64,000 bases of DNA from Cronobacter muytjensii ATCC 51329 (GCF_001277195.1 NZ_CP012268.1:2294001-2358000); one strand, 5' to 3'. Positions 50,251 to 59,474 are shown, counted from the first letter of the stretch. Program-made: numbers and translations. The notes: generated by a model from the letters alone, not told the origin.

Positions 50251-50772
50251 TTACTTACGCTTTAAACTGGCTAACACGGCAAATGGATTTGGTTTCTGTG
50301 CCTCTTCAGGCAGTTCACCAAAGACCATGTCCGCCTCGGACACTTCACAGTGTTCAGAATCATGCACCGGAACTACAGGCAGGGCGAGGATTAATTCATC
50401 CTCCACCGTCGCCAGCAGGTCGATTTCGCCGAATTCATTTACTTCAATCGGCTCATACGCTTCCGGGAGTGCTTCTGCCTGATCGTCGTTAGAGATCGGG
50501 CTGAAACAATACGTTGTGTGAACAACATGACTAAACGGCTGACCGCAACGCTGACACGCGAGCGTTACCGTAACCGTTGCATCGCCTTTTAAAACGGCGA
50601 GACGCTGGTTATCGATAGCGAACGACATGGAGCATTCGACATCGCTGTCCACACTGACCACAGATTCGGCGATACGCTCTACCTGTTCAGGGGTATAGAT
50701 ACCCTGGTAATCGAGGCGTTTTTGAGCCGTACGAACCGGATCAAGAGTCAGGGGTAATTTTACCTTTTGCAT
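50251..50772 (-). CDS. yceD: YceD, 23S rRNA accumulation protein (DUF177)
   Basis: Needed for normal 23S rRNA accumulation in E. coli and plants, by an unknown mechanism. Starts MQKVKLPLTLDPVRTAQKRLDYQGIY; the family motif LACQRCGQPFSHVVHTTYCF has a CxxC pair; an acidic segment follows; and the end is NPFAVLASLKRK. 173 residues, as in E. coli. Immediately upstream of rpmF, the usual arrangement in bacteria. Confidence 0.94.
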   Translation of the reverse strand: MQKVKLPLTLDPVRTAQKRLDYQGIYTPEQVERIAESVVSVDSDVECSMSFAIDNQRLAVLKGDATVTVTLACQRCGQPFSHVVHTTYCFSPISNDDQAEALPEAYEPIEVNEFGEIDLLATVEDELILALPVVPVHDSEHCEVSEADMVFGELPEEAQKPNPFAVLASLKRK

Positions 50773-50912
50773 AGGGCGCGCATATTAACTTTGTAACGTC
50801 ATAGAGTCAAAGAAAAAGGCGGGTTTGAAACACCTTTTACCATTTATTCGCACACATTGCGGCCGACAGTTTAAAATAGCGCTCATCGATTCGCTATCTT
50901 TCCCTGAAAAAT

Positions 50913-51500
50913 ATGACCTCAATTGTGCTTGCTTCCACGTCGCCGTTTCGCCGTAGCCTGTTAGAAAAGCTGGGTTTACCGTTTGAAACCGCAGCGCCTG
51001 AGACCGACGAAACGCCATACGCGGATGAAACCGCACAACAATTAGTATTAAGGTTGGCTTTGCAAAAAGCGCAAGCGCTGCGGGAGAAATATCCCCGGCA
51101 TTTGATTATTGGCAGCGATCAGGTTTGCGTGCTGAATAATACCATTACCGGCAAACCCCACACGTTTGAAAACGGCCTTAAACAGCTGCGTCAGGCGAGT
51201 GGCCAGGTAGTGACCTTTTATACCGGCCTTGCGCTTTATAATAGCGCGACGGGCGAGCAGCAATGCGATTGCGAGCCTTTCCATGTGCATTTTCGCACGC
51301 TGAGCGATGAGGAAATCGAGAACTATCTGCATCGTGAAACGCCCTGGCAGTGCGCGGGGAGTTTTAAAAGCGAGGGGCTCGGCATTACGCTTTTTGACCG
51401 CCTCGACGGTCGTGACCCGAACACGCTGATAGGCCTGCCGTTAATTCGTCTGTGCGAAATGCTCCGCCGCGAAGGGGTCGATCCCCTCGCCCGCCGCTAG
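50913..51500 (+). CDS. yceF: Maf-like nucleotide pyrophosphatase YceF
   Basis: A house-cleaning hydrolase; the E. coli YceF type prefers 7-methyl-GTP. Conserved ILASTSPFRR-like N-terminus (IVLASTSPFRRSLLEKL), LIIGSDQVCVLN with the catalytic aspartate, GKPHTFENGLKQLRQASG, and AGSFKSEGLGITLFDRLDGRDPNTLIGLPL. 195 residues (E. coli 194). Divergent from yceD, with a terminator after it. Confidence 0.95.
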   Translation: MTSIVLASTSPFRRSLLEKLGLPFETAAPETDETPYADETAQQLVLRLALQKAQALREKYPRHLIIGSDQVCVLNNTITGKPHTFENGLKQLRQASGQVVTFYTGLALYNSATGEQQCDCEPFHVHFRTLSDEEIENYLHRETPWQCAGSFKSEGLGITLFDRLDGRDPNTLIGLPLIRLCEMLRREGVDPLARR

Positions 51501-51513
51501 GCATCAGAAAGCA

Positions 51514-51540
51514 AAAAGCCCTGCAACGCAGGGCTTTTTT
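51514..51540. terminator. Bidirectional terminator between yceF and the lipoprotein gene
   Basis: AAAAGCCCTGC (51514-51524), AAC, GCAGGGCTTTT with further T to 51540. It can end both convergent units. Confidence 0.93.
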
Positions 51541-51556
51541 ATCGCAAGGCTGCGGC

Positions 51557-52273
51557 TTATTGCATGCCTGCCAGCTGACGCGCGACGGTCAGCAGTTCCT
51601 GCTGTTTTTCGCGCATCGCGTTCAGTTTTTCGTTAAACAGATCCAGCTGTTTCTGGTCGGTAAACTGCGCCATCGAGCCGGTATACTGCACTTTATTACC
51701 GAGGCTGTTCAGGTAGTTGCCGATATCCAGCGCCTGACCAAGAATGGCGTCAGTCAGAGAAAGAGTCTGGGTCAGCAGCGCGTTAGGGCGCACAACCGTT
51801 TTCTGATAAGCCTGGTCAAAGACCGCTTTCAGGTCGTCAGGCTGTTTCAGTTTAGAATAACGGTCTTCCACGCTCTTCATAGTATCAGCGCGTTTCGACT
51901 CTATGTTCCCCACTTCTTTACGGGACTTCTCGATAGTATCGCGTTTTTCCACCATGTCTTTCGCGCTGGTCACGCCGCGCATCTGACGCATAGCCTGATC
52001 GTTGCCGGAGAACGCGGTAGTCATTTCATTGGAGTAATCGCTCAGAATGGCGTAATCGTCAGCGTACTTGCCAAAGCTCTCTTTTTCCTGCTCAGTCAGC
52101 GTCGGAACCGACAACTTCTCAGAAGGCAGAATGCGGGTCTGAAGGAATTGAATAAACGCTTTACGCTGTTCCGGTTCTTTGTCGTTATCGCACCCTGCGA
52201 GTTGCCACACCATGCCTGTCAGAAACAGGGTAAAGAAAACACGTTTCCATGTCCGGGAATGTAACCAGGCCAT
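51557..52273 (-). CDS. DUF3053-type lipoprotein inserted between yceF and rluC
   Basis: Resembles the E. coli YiaF family (DUF3053) of unknown function. The ATG at 52273 is chosen because GGAG precedes it by six bases; it gives 238 residues. Signal RVFFTLFLTGMVWQLAGC with lipidated Cys28. The next residues are Asp-Asn-Asp; Asp after the lipidated cysteine is the known inner-membrane retention (Lol-avoidance) signal. The rest is helical and charged, with probable coiled-coil stretches (KDMVEKRDTIEKSRKEVGNI). In E. coli yceF adjoins rluC directly as I recall, so this is an insertion or a relocated gene. It sits downstream of the rluC terminator, so it needs its own promoter. Confidence 0.85.
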   Translation of the reverse strand: MAWLHSRTWKRVFFTLFLTGMVWQLAGCDNDKEPEQRKAFIQFLQTRILPSEKLSVPTLTEQEKESFGKYADDYAILSDYSNEMTTAFSGNDQAMRQMRGVTSAKDMVEKRDTIEKSRKEVGNIESKRADTMKSVEDRYSKLKQPDDLKAVFDQAYQKTVVRPNALLTQTLSLTDAILGQALDIGNYLNSLGNKVQYTGSMAQFTDQKQLDLFNEKLNAMREKQQELLTVARQLAGMQ

Positions 52274-52300
52274 TTTTATCTCCATGCGGTTGTATATGTA

Positions 52301-52329
52301 TAAAAAAACACCCGGCCGAAGCCGGGTGT
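52301..52329 (-). terminator. Rho-independent terminator of rluC
   Basis: ACACCCGGC (52308-52316), CGAA, GCCGGGTGT (52321-52329), with a run of seven A at 52302-52308 that reads as T on the minus strand. It separates rluC from the lipoprotein gene. Confidence 0.92.
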
Positions 52330-52396
52330 TCAGTATAGTGCATTTCACAACGCAGCGCGGGAATGGCTGGCGAGAACTACCACATTCGGGAGGCTG

Positions 52397-53350
52397 TCAG
52401 CCGCCCGCACGCAGCACTTTCAGACAACCCTTAAGCTCATCGTCCATCGGCGCCTCAACGCGCATGGTCTCGCCGGTGCCCGGATGCTCGAAACGCAGCG
52501 CCGCCGCGTGCAGGAACAGGCGGCTAAGGCCGGTCGCGGCGAGCTGTGCGTCGAAGGTACGGTCGCCATAGCGATCGTCAAAGGCGATCGGATGCCCGGC
52601 GTACTGGGTATGTACGCGGATCTGATGCGTACGGCCCGTCACCGGGCTACAGCGCACCAGCGTGGCGTGCGCAAAACGCTCTTCCACCTTAAAGCGGGTC
52701 TCAGAGGGTTTCCCCTCCTGGTTAACGCGCACGATGCGCTCGCCGCTTTGCAGAATATTTTTCAGTAGCGGCGCCTGCACCGTTTTCACATGCGACTGCC
52801 ACTGACCACGCACCAGCGCCAGATAGTCTTTCTGCATCCCTTTATCACGTAACTGCTCATGTAACGAACGCAGCGCAGAGCGCTTCTTCGCCACCAGCAG
52901 CACGCCGGAAGTATCGCGGTCCAGACGATGCACCAGCTCAAGGAAACGCGCCTCAGGGCGCAGGGCGCGCAGCCCTTCGATCACGCCGAAGCTCAGCCCG
53001 CTGCCGCCATGCACCGCCGTACCGGACGGCTTATTCAGCACAAGGATATGGTCGTCTTCATAAAGGATGACGTCGCTTAACGCCGCAACCTTTTGCAGAT
53101 GCGGCGAAACCGCCTCTTCTTCGCGCTCGGCGACGCGAACTGGCGGAATACGCACTTCATCGCCCGCCTCAATCTTGTATTCCGGCTTCACGCGTTTTTT
53201 GTTCACGCGCACTTCACCTTTACGCAGGATGCGGTAAATCATGCTTTTGGGCACGCCTTTCAGCTGCGTGCGCAAAAAATTATCGATACGTTGCCCGGCC
53301 TGATCGGCGGAAACGGCAACGATTTTTACGGATGGCGTCTCTGTTTTCAT
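52397..53350 (-). CDS. rluC: 23S rRNA pseudouridine(955/2504/2580) synthase RluC
   Basis: Makes three pseudouridines in 23S rRNA. An N-terminal S4 RNA-binding domain (QRIDNFLRTQLKGVPKSMIYRILRKGEVRVNKKRV) precedes the RluA-type catalytic domain with the aspartate in ELVHRLDRDTSGVLLVAK and the RTHQIRVH motif. The start at 53350 (MKTETPSVKIV) gives 317 residues (E. coli 319). Divergent from rne, as in E. coli. Confidence 0.95.
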   Translation of the reverse strand: MKTETPSVKIVAVSADQAGQRIDNFLRTQLKGVPKSMIYRILRKGEVRVNKKRVKPEYKIEAGDEVRIPPVRVAEREEEAVSPHLQKVAALSDVILYEDDHILVLNKPSGTAVHGGSGLSFGVIEGLRALRPEARFLELVHRLDRDTSGVLLVAKKRSALRSLHEQLRDKGMQKDYLALVRGQWQSHVKTVQAPLLKNILQSGERIVRVNQEGKPSETRFKVEERFAHATLVRCSPVTGRTHQIRVHTQYAGHPIAFDDRYGDRTFDAQLAATGLSRLFLHAAALRFEHPGTGETMRVEAPMDDELKGCLKVLRAGG

Positions 53351-53525
53351 GGTGCGCGATTCTAAATACCGGATGACCGTAGCGCCACACATTTTTATAT
53401 GCTTATATTGAGTAGCTCATCGATTCGCACAGCTAATGAGTTCATTTCGTCGCCGCTTCGGTGGAACAGATGAACAAGAAGTTAAAAAACTGTGAGTAAG
53501 TCGATGGCAAAGGGCAAAAGTCAGC

Positions 53526-53917
53526 TTGCTATATCAAGCTTAGCAATGGAATAATGCGACTGTTTTCCGTGTTGAGACTTGTTTAGACAAGGAATTTTGC
53601 GGAATTACCAGTTTTGCCTGCTAGTCCTTCCACGCAGCAATGGCGTAAGACGTGTTGAACTTTCAGGCAGTTAGCGGGCTGCGGGTTGCAGCCTGGCCGG
53701 TAAAGGGAAGCTTCCGGAGAAACAATCCCGGTCATTCCTCTGATAATTGCGCTGTATTTCCACCTGAAATACAGGCTACCGACACTCTGCGCCTCTTAAG
53801 CGTTCGACAACCGGGAGGTTGACGGCGCGAACAGTCACGAGGCCATCGGTTCTCTCCCGGTCAGCGTCACCATGCCCGCAGCTTTGTCGTCAATGTAAGA
53901 ATAACGAGTAAGTTACG
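53526..53917 (+). promoter_or_regulatory. rne promoter and long autoregulatory leader
   Basis: TTGCTA (53526-53531), 18 bases, AATAAT (53550-53555) form a promoter that would start transcription near 53561 and give a leader of about 357 bases. E. coli rne has a 361-base leader whose hairpins let RNase E sense and cut its own message. The segment 53690-53725, with AGGGAAGCTTCCGG, is the kind of stem expected. Nothing else was seen in the 567 bases between rluC and rne. Confidence 0.7.
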
Positions 53918-56900
53918 ATGAAAAGAATGCTAATTAACGCAACTCAGCAGGAAGAGTTGCGCGTCGCCCTCGTGGATGGGCAACGTCTGTACGACCTGGA
54001 TATCGAAAGTCCTGGACACGAGCAGAAAAAAGCGAACATCTACAAAGGCAAAATTACCCGCATTGAACCCAGTCTCGAAGCCGCATTTGTAGATTATGGC
54101 GCCGAAAGACATGGTTTCCTCCCCTTAAAAGAAATCGCCCGCGAATACTTCCCCGCCAGCTATGCCTCCCATGGTCGTCCGAACATTAAAGATGTTCTGC
54201 GCGAAGGCCAGGAAGTTATCGTTCAGATCGATAAAGAAGAGCGTGGCAACAAAGGCGCGGCGCTGACGACATTTATCAGCCTCGCAGGCAGCTACCTGGT
54301 GCTGATGCCGAATAACCCGCGTGCGGGCGGTATCTCTCGCCGTATCGAAGGCGACGATCGCACTGAGCTTAAAGAAGCACTTTCCAGCCTGGAGCTGCCT
54401 GACGGCATGGGGCTTATCGTGCGCACCGCGGGCGTCGGCAAATCTGCCGAAGCGCTGCAGTGGGATTTAAGCTTCCGCCTGAAGCACTGGGAAGCCATCC
54501 AGAAAGCCGCAGAAAACCGCCCGGCGCCGTTCCTTATCCATCAGGAAAGTAACGTTATCGTGCGCGCGTTCCGCGACTATCTGCGCCAGGACATCGGCGA
54601 AATCCTCATTGATAACCCGAAAGTGCTTGAGCTGGCACGCCAGCACATCGCCGCGCTGGGTCGTCCGGATTTCAGCAGCAAAATTAAGCTCTACACCGGT
54701 GAAATCCCGCTGTTCAGCCATTACCAAATCGAATCCCAGATTGAGTCTGCCTTCCAGCGCGAAGTGCGTCTGCCGTCCGGCGGCTCGATTGTTATCGACA
54801 CTACCGAAGCGCTGACCGCCATCGATATCAACTCCGCTCGCGCCACCCGCGGCGGCGATATCGAAGAGACGGCGTTCAATACCAACCTGGAAGCGGCGGA
54901 TGAAATCGCCCGCCAGCTGCGCCTGCGCGACTTGGGCGGTCTTATCGTTATTGACTTTATCGATATGACCCCGGTACGCCACCAGCGCGCGGTAGAGAAT
55001 CGTCTGCGCGAAGCGGTGCGTCAGGATCGCGCGCGTATCCAGATTAGCCATATTTCGCGCTTTGGCCTGCTGGAGATGTCCCGCCAGCGTCTGAGCCCGT
55101 CGCTTGGCGAATCCAGCCATCACGTCTGCCCGCGTTGTAGCGGCACCGGCACCATCCGCGATAACGAATCCCTGTCGCTGTCCATTCTGCGTCTGATTGA
55201 AGAAGAAGCGCTGAAAGAGAACACCCAGGAAGTCCACGCTATCGTTCCGGTGCCTATCGCCTCCTACCTGCTTAACGAGAAGCGTGAAGCGATTACCGCC
55301 ATCGAGAAGCGCCAGGGCGGCGTGCGCTGCGTGATCGTGCCAAACGATCAGATGGAAACTCCGCACTACTCCGTACTGCGCGTACGTAAAGGCGAAGAGA
55401 CCCACACCCTGAGCTACATGCTGCCGAAGCTGCATGAAGAAGCGATGGCGCTGCCGTCTGAAGATGAATACGCCGAGCGTAAACGTCCTGAGCAGCCGGC
55501 GCTTGCCACCTTCGTGATGCCGGACGTACCGCCAGTGCCGCAGGAGGCCAGCGCGCCGAAAGCCGCCGCTGCCGAACCGAAAGCGCCGACGAAAGCCGCT
55601 GAGCCTGCGAAAGAAGGCTTCCTGAGCCGCGCTATCAGCGCGCTGAAGAGCCTGTTCGCCAGCGAACAGCAGCCGCAACCGACCGCGAGCGAGCCGGAGC
55701 AGCAGCCAGCGAAAAACCGTGACGATAAGCAGCAGGAACGTCGTAACGGCCGTCGCCAGAACAACCGTCGCGATCGCAATGACCGTAACGACCGTGGCGA
55801 ACGCGGCGAGCGTCCGTCTCGTGAAAACCGCGACACTCGCGATAACCGTGACAACAGCGAAGCGCGCGAAGAAAACCGCCGCAACCGCCGCGAGAAACAG
55901 CAGCAGAACGCCGACGCGCGTGAAACCCGCACGCCGGTCGTGGCTGAAGAAGCGGAGAAACCGTCCAAAGCCCGTGATGAGCAGCAGCCGTCCCGCCGCG
56001 ATCGCAACCGTCGTCGCTCTGATGAGAAACGTCAGGCGCATCAGGAAGTCAGCGCGCTGAACCGTGACGAGGCGGTGGAAGAGACCGAACAGGAAGATCG
56101 CGTTGTTCAGGTGATGCCGCGTCGTAAACCGCGCCAGCTGAGCCAGAAAGTGCGTATCGAGTCGGTTTCTGAGGCTATCGAACAGACTGACGCCCAGGCG
56201 CCTGTCGCCGAAGCGCGTGAAGAGGCGGCTCCCCTGGCGCTGCCGGCGAACGTCGAGGCGCCAGCCGCGACCGATGACAGCGCCCAGACAGGCAGCGAAA
56301 ATGCGGGCATGCCGCGTCGCTCCCGTCGTTCTCCGCGTCACCTGCGCGTCAGCGGTCAACGCCGTCGTCGCTACCGTGACGAGCGCTACCCGACCCAGTC
56401 GCCGATGCCGCTGACCGTCGCGTGCGCGTCGCCGGAGATGGCGTCAGGTAAAGTCTGGATCCGCTACCCGCTGCCGCGTGCGCAGGAACAGGATGAGCAG
56501 CAGACGCCGGAGCAGAACACCGCGCCGGTCGCTGAAGCCCAGACCGTGACAGCGCCGGTTGAGCCGGTTGCTGAAGCCGTTGTGGTTGAGCCGTCAGTGG
56601 TTGAGACTGCGCCGCAGGAGCCGGTGGTGGAAACCACCCATCCGGAAGCCATCGAAGCCCCTGTTGACGCGCAGCCGCAGCTGATTGAACCGCAGGATGC
56701 GCCGGTCGCGGAACAGATCGCTCAGGAAGCCGTTCCGGCGGATGAAGCGTCTGATGAACCGGTTGCCGACGACGCTGCCCGCGCTGATGCCGCTGCTGCC
56801 ATCGCAGAAAGCACGCCAGCCCAGGCACCGCAGCCGGACGTTATCGCGCAAACGCCAGTGAAAGCCCCGGAAGCTGCCCCTGTCGTGAAAGCGCAGGAAG

Positions 56901-57115
56901 AAGAAGTGAAAGCGCCTGTCGTGGCCTTCGCCGCCGCTAAAGTCGCTTCCGCGCCGATGACCCGCGCGCCGGCGCCGGAATATGTTCCGGAACCGCCGCG
57001 TCACAGCGACTGGGTACGTCCGGCGTTCGAGTTCAGCGGTAAAGGTTCGGCGGGCGGCCACAGCGCCACCCATCAGGCCTCTGCCCCTGCGACACGCCCT
57101 CAGCCGGTGGAGTAA
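53918..57115 (+). CDS. rne: Ribonuclease E
   Basis: The essential endoribonuclease of the RNA degradosome, for mRNA decay and rRNA/tRNA processing. S1 domain about 35-125; catalytic Asp303 (AIDINSARATRGG) and Asp346 (VIDFIDM); zinc-link cysteines Cys404 and Cys407 (CPRCSGTG). The non-catalytic half carries the amphipathic membrane anchor near 565-582 (EGFLSRAISALKSLFASE), an arginine-rich RNA-binding region (about 600-710), long acidic/proline/alanine stretches, and the C-terminal PNPase-binding end (APEYVPEPPRHSDWVRPAFEF). 1065 residues (E. coli 1061). Confidence 0.98.
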   Translation: MKRMLINATQQEELRVALVDGQRLYDLDIESPGHEQKKANIYKGKITRIEPSLEAAFVDYGAERHGFLPLKEIAREYFPASYASHGRPNIKDVLREGQEVIVQIDKEERGNKGAALTTFISLAGSYLVLMPNNPRAGGISRRIEGDDRTELKEALSSLELPDGMGLIVRTAGVGKSAEALQWDLSFRLKHWEAIQKAAENRPAPFLIHQESNVIVRAFRDYLRQDIGEILIDNPKVLELARQHIAALGRPDFSSKIKLYTGEIPLFSHYQIESQIESAFQREVRLPSGGSIVIDTTEALTAIDINSARATRGGDIEETAFNTNLEAADEIARQLRLRDLGGLIVIDFIDMTPVRHQRAVENRLREAVRQDRARIQISHISRFGLLEMSRQRLSPSLGESSHHVCPRCSGTGTIRDNESLSLSILRLIEEEALKENTQEVHAIVPVPIASYLLNEKREAITAIEKRQGGVRCVIVPNDQMETPHYSVLRVRKGEETHTLSYMLPKLHEEAMALPSEDEYAERKRPEQPALATFVMPDVPPVPQEASAPKAAAAEPKAPTKAAEPAKEGFLSRAISALKSLFASEQQPQPTASEPEQQPAKNRDDKQQERRNGRRQNNRRDRNDRNDRGERGERPSRENRDTRDNRDNSEAREENRRNRREKQQQNADARETRTPVVAEEAEKPSKARDEQQPSRRDRNRRRSDEKRQAHQEVSALNRDEAVEETEQEDRVVQVMPRRKPRQLSQKVRIESVSEAIEQTDAQAPVAEAREEAAPLALPANVEAPAATDDSAQTGSENAGMPRRSRRSPRHLRVSGQRRRRYRDERYPTQSPMPLTVACASPEMASGKVWIRYPLPRAQEQDEQQTPEQNTAPVAEAQTVTAPVEPVAEAVVVEPSVVETAPQEPVVETTHPEAIEAPVDAQPQLIEPQDAPVAEQIAQEAVPADEASDEPVADDAARADAAAAIAESTPAQAPQPDVIAQTPVKAPEAAPVVKAQEEEVKAPVVAFAAAKVASAPMTRAPAPEYVPEPPRHSDWVRPAFEFSGKGSAGGHSATHQASAPATRPQPVE

Positions 57116-57127
57116 TCTTCCCCGCAC

Positions 57128-57156
57128 AAAAAAGCCGGTCTCTGACCGGCTTTTTT
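57128..57156 (+). terminator. Rho-independent terminator of rne
   Basis: AAAAAAGCCGGTC (57128-57140), TCT, GACCGGCTTTTTT (57144-57156). It also faces the convergent LysR gene and can act in both directions. Confidence 0.95.
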
Positions 57157-57181
57157 ATTGCCTGTTTCCCGCTATATTTTG

Positions 57182-58120
57182 TTACGCCCCGCCTGCCGGG
57201 ACCCGCCGCATCCCTGCCAGCTCCGGCATGACCGCTTTCATCAACTCCAGAAACCGCCGCAGCCGCGCCGGGTAGTAGCGCGCCCACGGGTAGAGCAGAT
57301 AAACCGGCAGCGGCGGCGCCTGCCACGCCGGCAGCAGTTGCACCAGCCGCCCCTCGCGCAGATCGTCCTCCACCACCCATGCGGAAACCATGCCAGCGCC
57401 CAGCCCGTTAAGAATAGTGCGGCGCACCGCGTACAGGCTGTCAGAGCTGAGCCGCGGCATTACCGCGAACGCCTGCCGTTCGCCGCTTTGCGTATGCTGG
57501 AGCGCGACTTCGCGTCGATAAAAGGTACTGAGCGCCACCCAGGGCAGCGCGGCAAGATCGTCAAGGGTGTTCACCGCCGGGCGGCGTTCCAGCAGCGCAG
57601 GCGACGCCACCACGATGCGCGGCACTTCAGCGAGCTGTACGGCTATCACTGACGGGTCGACATCCGGCCCGACGTGCAGCGCGCAGTCGATATTATCGCC
57701 GATGAAATCCGGTGATTTATCGTTGAGCATCCACTCCACGCACAGGCCCGGATAGCGGTTTAAAAAGCCGGTCAGCGGATCGATAAGCTGATCCTGTCCG
57801 AACGCGTGCGGCGCCCGCACGCGCAGTACGCCGACCGGCTCCCCTTCCGCGTTTTTAATTTCATCCTCCAGCGCCTGCCAGCTCGCCATTACGCTTCGGG
57901 CGTGCTGATAGCAGCGCTCGCCGTCATCGGTAAGCTTCATGGCGTGCGTGGTGCGCAGCAACAGCCTCGCGCCCAGTAAATCCTCCAGCGACTTCAGGCG
58001 GCGGCTGACGGTCGCCTGGGTGGTATTCATCTGCACGGCGGCGGCTGAAAGCGAGCCGCTTTCGATAATACGCACAAGGGTGTGCATCAGCTCCACCCGA
58101 TCTATACGCTCAATGCCCAT
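57182..58120 (-). CDS. LysR-family transcriptional regulator
   Basis: A DNA-binding regulator of unknown target. N-terminal winged helix-turn-helix (SLSAAAVQMNTTQATVSRRLKSLEDLLGARLLLRT, about 22-56), the linker helix, then a two-lobed effector domain (GVLRVRAPHAFGQDQLIDPLTGFL onward). 312 residues. It is divergent from an MFS transporter gene, with a strong dyad in the 116-base gap, the standard layout of a LysR regulator and its single target. This pair interrupts the rne-flgL junction of E. coli, suggesting insertion in this lineage. The effector cannot be told. Confidence 0.92.
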   Translation of the reverse strand: MGIERIDRVELMHTLVRIIESGSLSAAAVQMNTTQATVSRRLKSLEDLLGARLLLRTTHAMKLTDDGERCYQHARSVMASWQALEDEIKNAEGEPVGVLRVRAPHAFGQDQLIDPLTGFLNRYPGLCVEWMLNDKSPDFIGDNIDCALHVGPDVDPSVIAVQLAEVPRIVVASPALLERRPAVNTLDDLAALPWVALSTFYRREVALQHTQSGERQAFAVMPRLSSDSLYAVRRTILNGLGAGMVSAWVVEDDLREGRLVQLLPAWQAPPLPVYLLYPWARYYPARLRRFLELMKAVMPELAGMRRVPAGGA

Positions 58121-58132
58121 AGTTTTTTCAAT

Positions 58133-58155
58133 GGTTATACGCTACACGTATAACC
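58133..58155. promoter_or_regulatory. Dyad operator between the LysR and MFS genes
   Basis: GGTTATACG (58133-58141), CTACA, CGTATAACC (58147-58155): perfect nine-base arms that contain a T-N11-A LysR motif. It lies 12 bases before the regulator start, fitting autorepression together with activation of the MFS gene. Confidence 0.75.
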
Positions 58156-58236
58156 GTTTTATCATGTCGGCCTCTACCGCGCCAGCCGCCGCTCGCTGAC
58201 AATCAACCCGTACTGATTACTCACAAGGGTTTCACC

Positions 58237-59472
58237 ATGAATAACCATAACGATGCTGCACACCGCGCCCCTGGGCTCTCACGGCTGTTAATACTGATTC
58301 TGGCCATAGCGACCGGCCTGAGTGTCGCCTCGATTTACTACGCGCAGCCGATCCTGCCGCTGATTGGCAGCGATCTGCGCCTCGGCGTCGACGGCATGGG
58401 GCTTATCCCGACGCTGACACAGGCGGGCTACGCGCTCGGCATTCTGTTTCTGCTGCCGCTGGGCGACCGTCACGACCGCCGCATGCTCATCCTGGTCAAA
58501 TGCCTGGCGCTTGCCGTAATGCTCGCACTTTACAGTTTCAGCGACGGGCTGCATAGCCTGCTGGTGCTGAGCCTGTTAGTGGGCATGATGGCGACGATGG
58601 CGCAGGATATCGTCCCCGCCGCGGCCATCCTTTCACCTGCGGGTCAGCAGGGAAAAATCGTCGGTACGGTGATGACCGGCCTGCTGCTTGGCATTCTGCT
58701 CTCCCGTTCGGTGAGCGGCGTTATCAGCGCGGCCTTCGGCTGGCGGGTAATGTATCAGCTTGCTGCCGCCAGCATCGCGCTGACCGGTCTGGTGTTGTGG
58801 CGCGTCCTGCCGCGCTTTGAAACGCACGCGACCCTCAGCTATCCGGCTCTGCTGCACTCAATGGGCGGCCTGTGGAAACGCTACCCGACCCTGCGCGGCG
58901 CGGCCCTGGCGCAAGGCTTCCTGTCGATTGGCTTCAGCGCGTTCTGGTCGATGCTGGCAGTCATGCTTCAGGCGCAGTTTCACATGGGCAGCGCGGTCGC
59001 GGGCGCGTTTGGTCTCGCAGGCGCGGCTGGCGCGCTGGCCGCACCGCTCTCCGGCGCGCTCTCCGACCGTTTCGGCCCGGCGCGCGTTACCCAGCTCGGC
59101 AGCCTGTTAGTGATGCTCTCCTTTGCCGCCATGTTTGCCCTGCCCTTGCTGACGCCTTCCATGCAACTGCTGGTGATTGCGCTGGCGGCGGTCGGTTTCG
59201 ATTTAGGCCTGCAGTCATCGCTGGTGGCGCACCAGACGCTGGTTTACAGCCTGGAGCCGACAGCGCGCGGGCGTCTGAACGCCCTGCTCTTTACCGGCGT
59301 GTTTGTGGGGATGGCGCTGGGGTCGCTGCTCGGCAGTAAAGCCTGGGCGTTTGGCGGCTGGCCTGCGGTGGTTGCGCTGGCAACGCTCGCAAGCGGCGTG
59401 GCGCTGGTGATTCGCCTGACGCAGAAAACGCGTCCGGCCGGGTTCGCGGCGAAACCGGTGGCGGAACGCTAA
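58237..59472 (+). CDS. Major facilitator superfamily transporter, probable exporter
   Basis: About twelve hydrophobic helices in 411 residues. The loop 2-3 motif LLPLGDRHDRRMLI and the equivalent second-half motif APLSGALSDRFGPARV mark a drug-H+ antiporter-like MFS protein. Opening ILILAIATGLSVASIYYAQPILPLIG is typical of the YnfM/arabinose-efflux-like group. The substrate is unknown. Its divergent LysR neighbour and the dyad suggest induction by a compound that it exports. AAGGG-type ribosome site (CAAGGGTTTCACC) upstream. Not at this place in E. coli. Confidence 0.9.
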   Translation: MNNHNDAAHRAPGLSRLLILILAIATGLSVASIYYAQPILPLIGSDLRLGVDGMGLIPTLTQAGYALGILFLLPLGDRHDRRMLILVKCLALAVMLALYSFSDGLHSLLVLSLLVGMMATMAQDIVPAAAILSPAGQQGKIVGTVMTGLLLGILLSRSVSGVISAAFGWRVMYQLAAASIALTGLVLWRVLPRFETHATLSYPALLHSMGGLWKRYPTLRGAALAQGFLSIGFSAFWSMLAVMLQAQFHMGSAVAGAFGLAGAAGALAAPLSGALSDRFGPARVTQLGSLLVMLSFAAMFALPLLTPSMQLLVIALAAVGFDLGLQSSLVAHQTLVYSLEPTARGRLNALLFTGVFVGMALGSLLGSKAWAFGGWPAVVALATLASGVALVIRLTQKTRPAGFAAKPVAER

Positions 59473-59474
59473 GC

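Noticed and set aside
55700..56100. Repeated Arg-Asn-Asp-Arg coding triplets suggesting a tandem repeat
   Set aside because: This is the arginine-rich RNA-binding region known in RNase E, not an independent repeat array.
54467..56359. 630-codon frame opposite rne, rich in Phe, Leu and Arg
   Set aside because: It mirrors the Glu/Arg/Asn-rich low-complexity region of RNase E; not a membrane protein gene.
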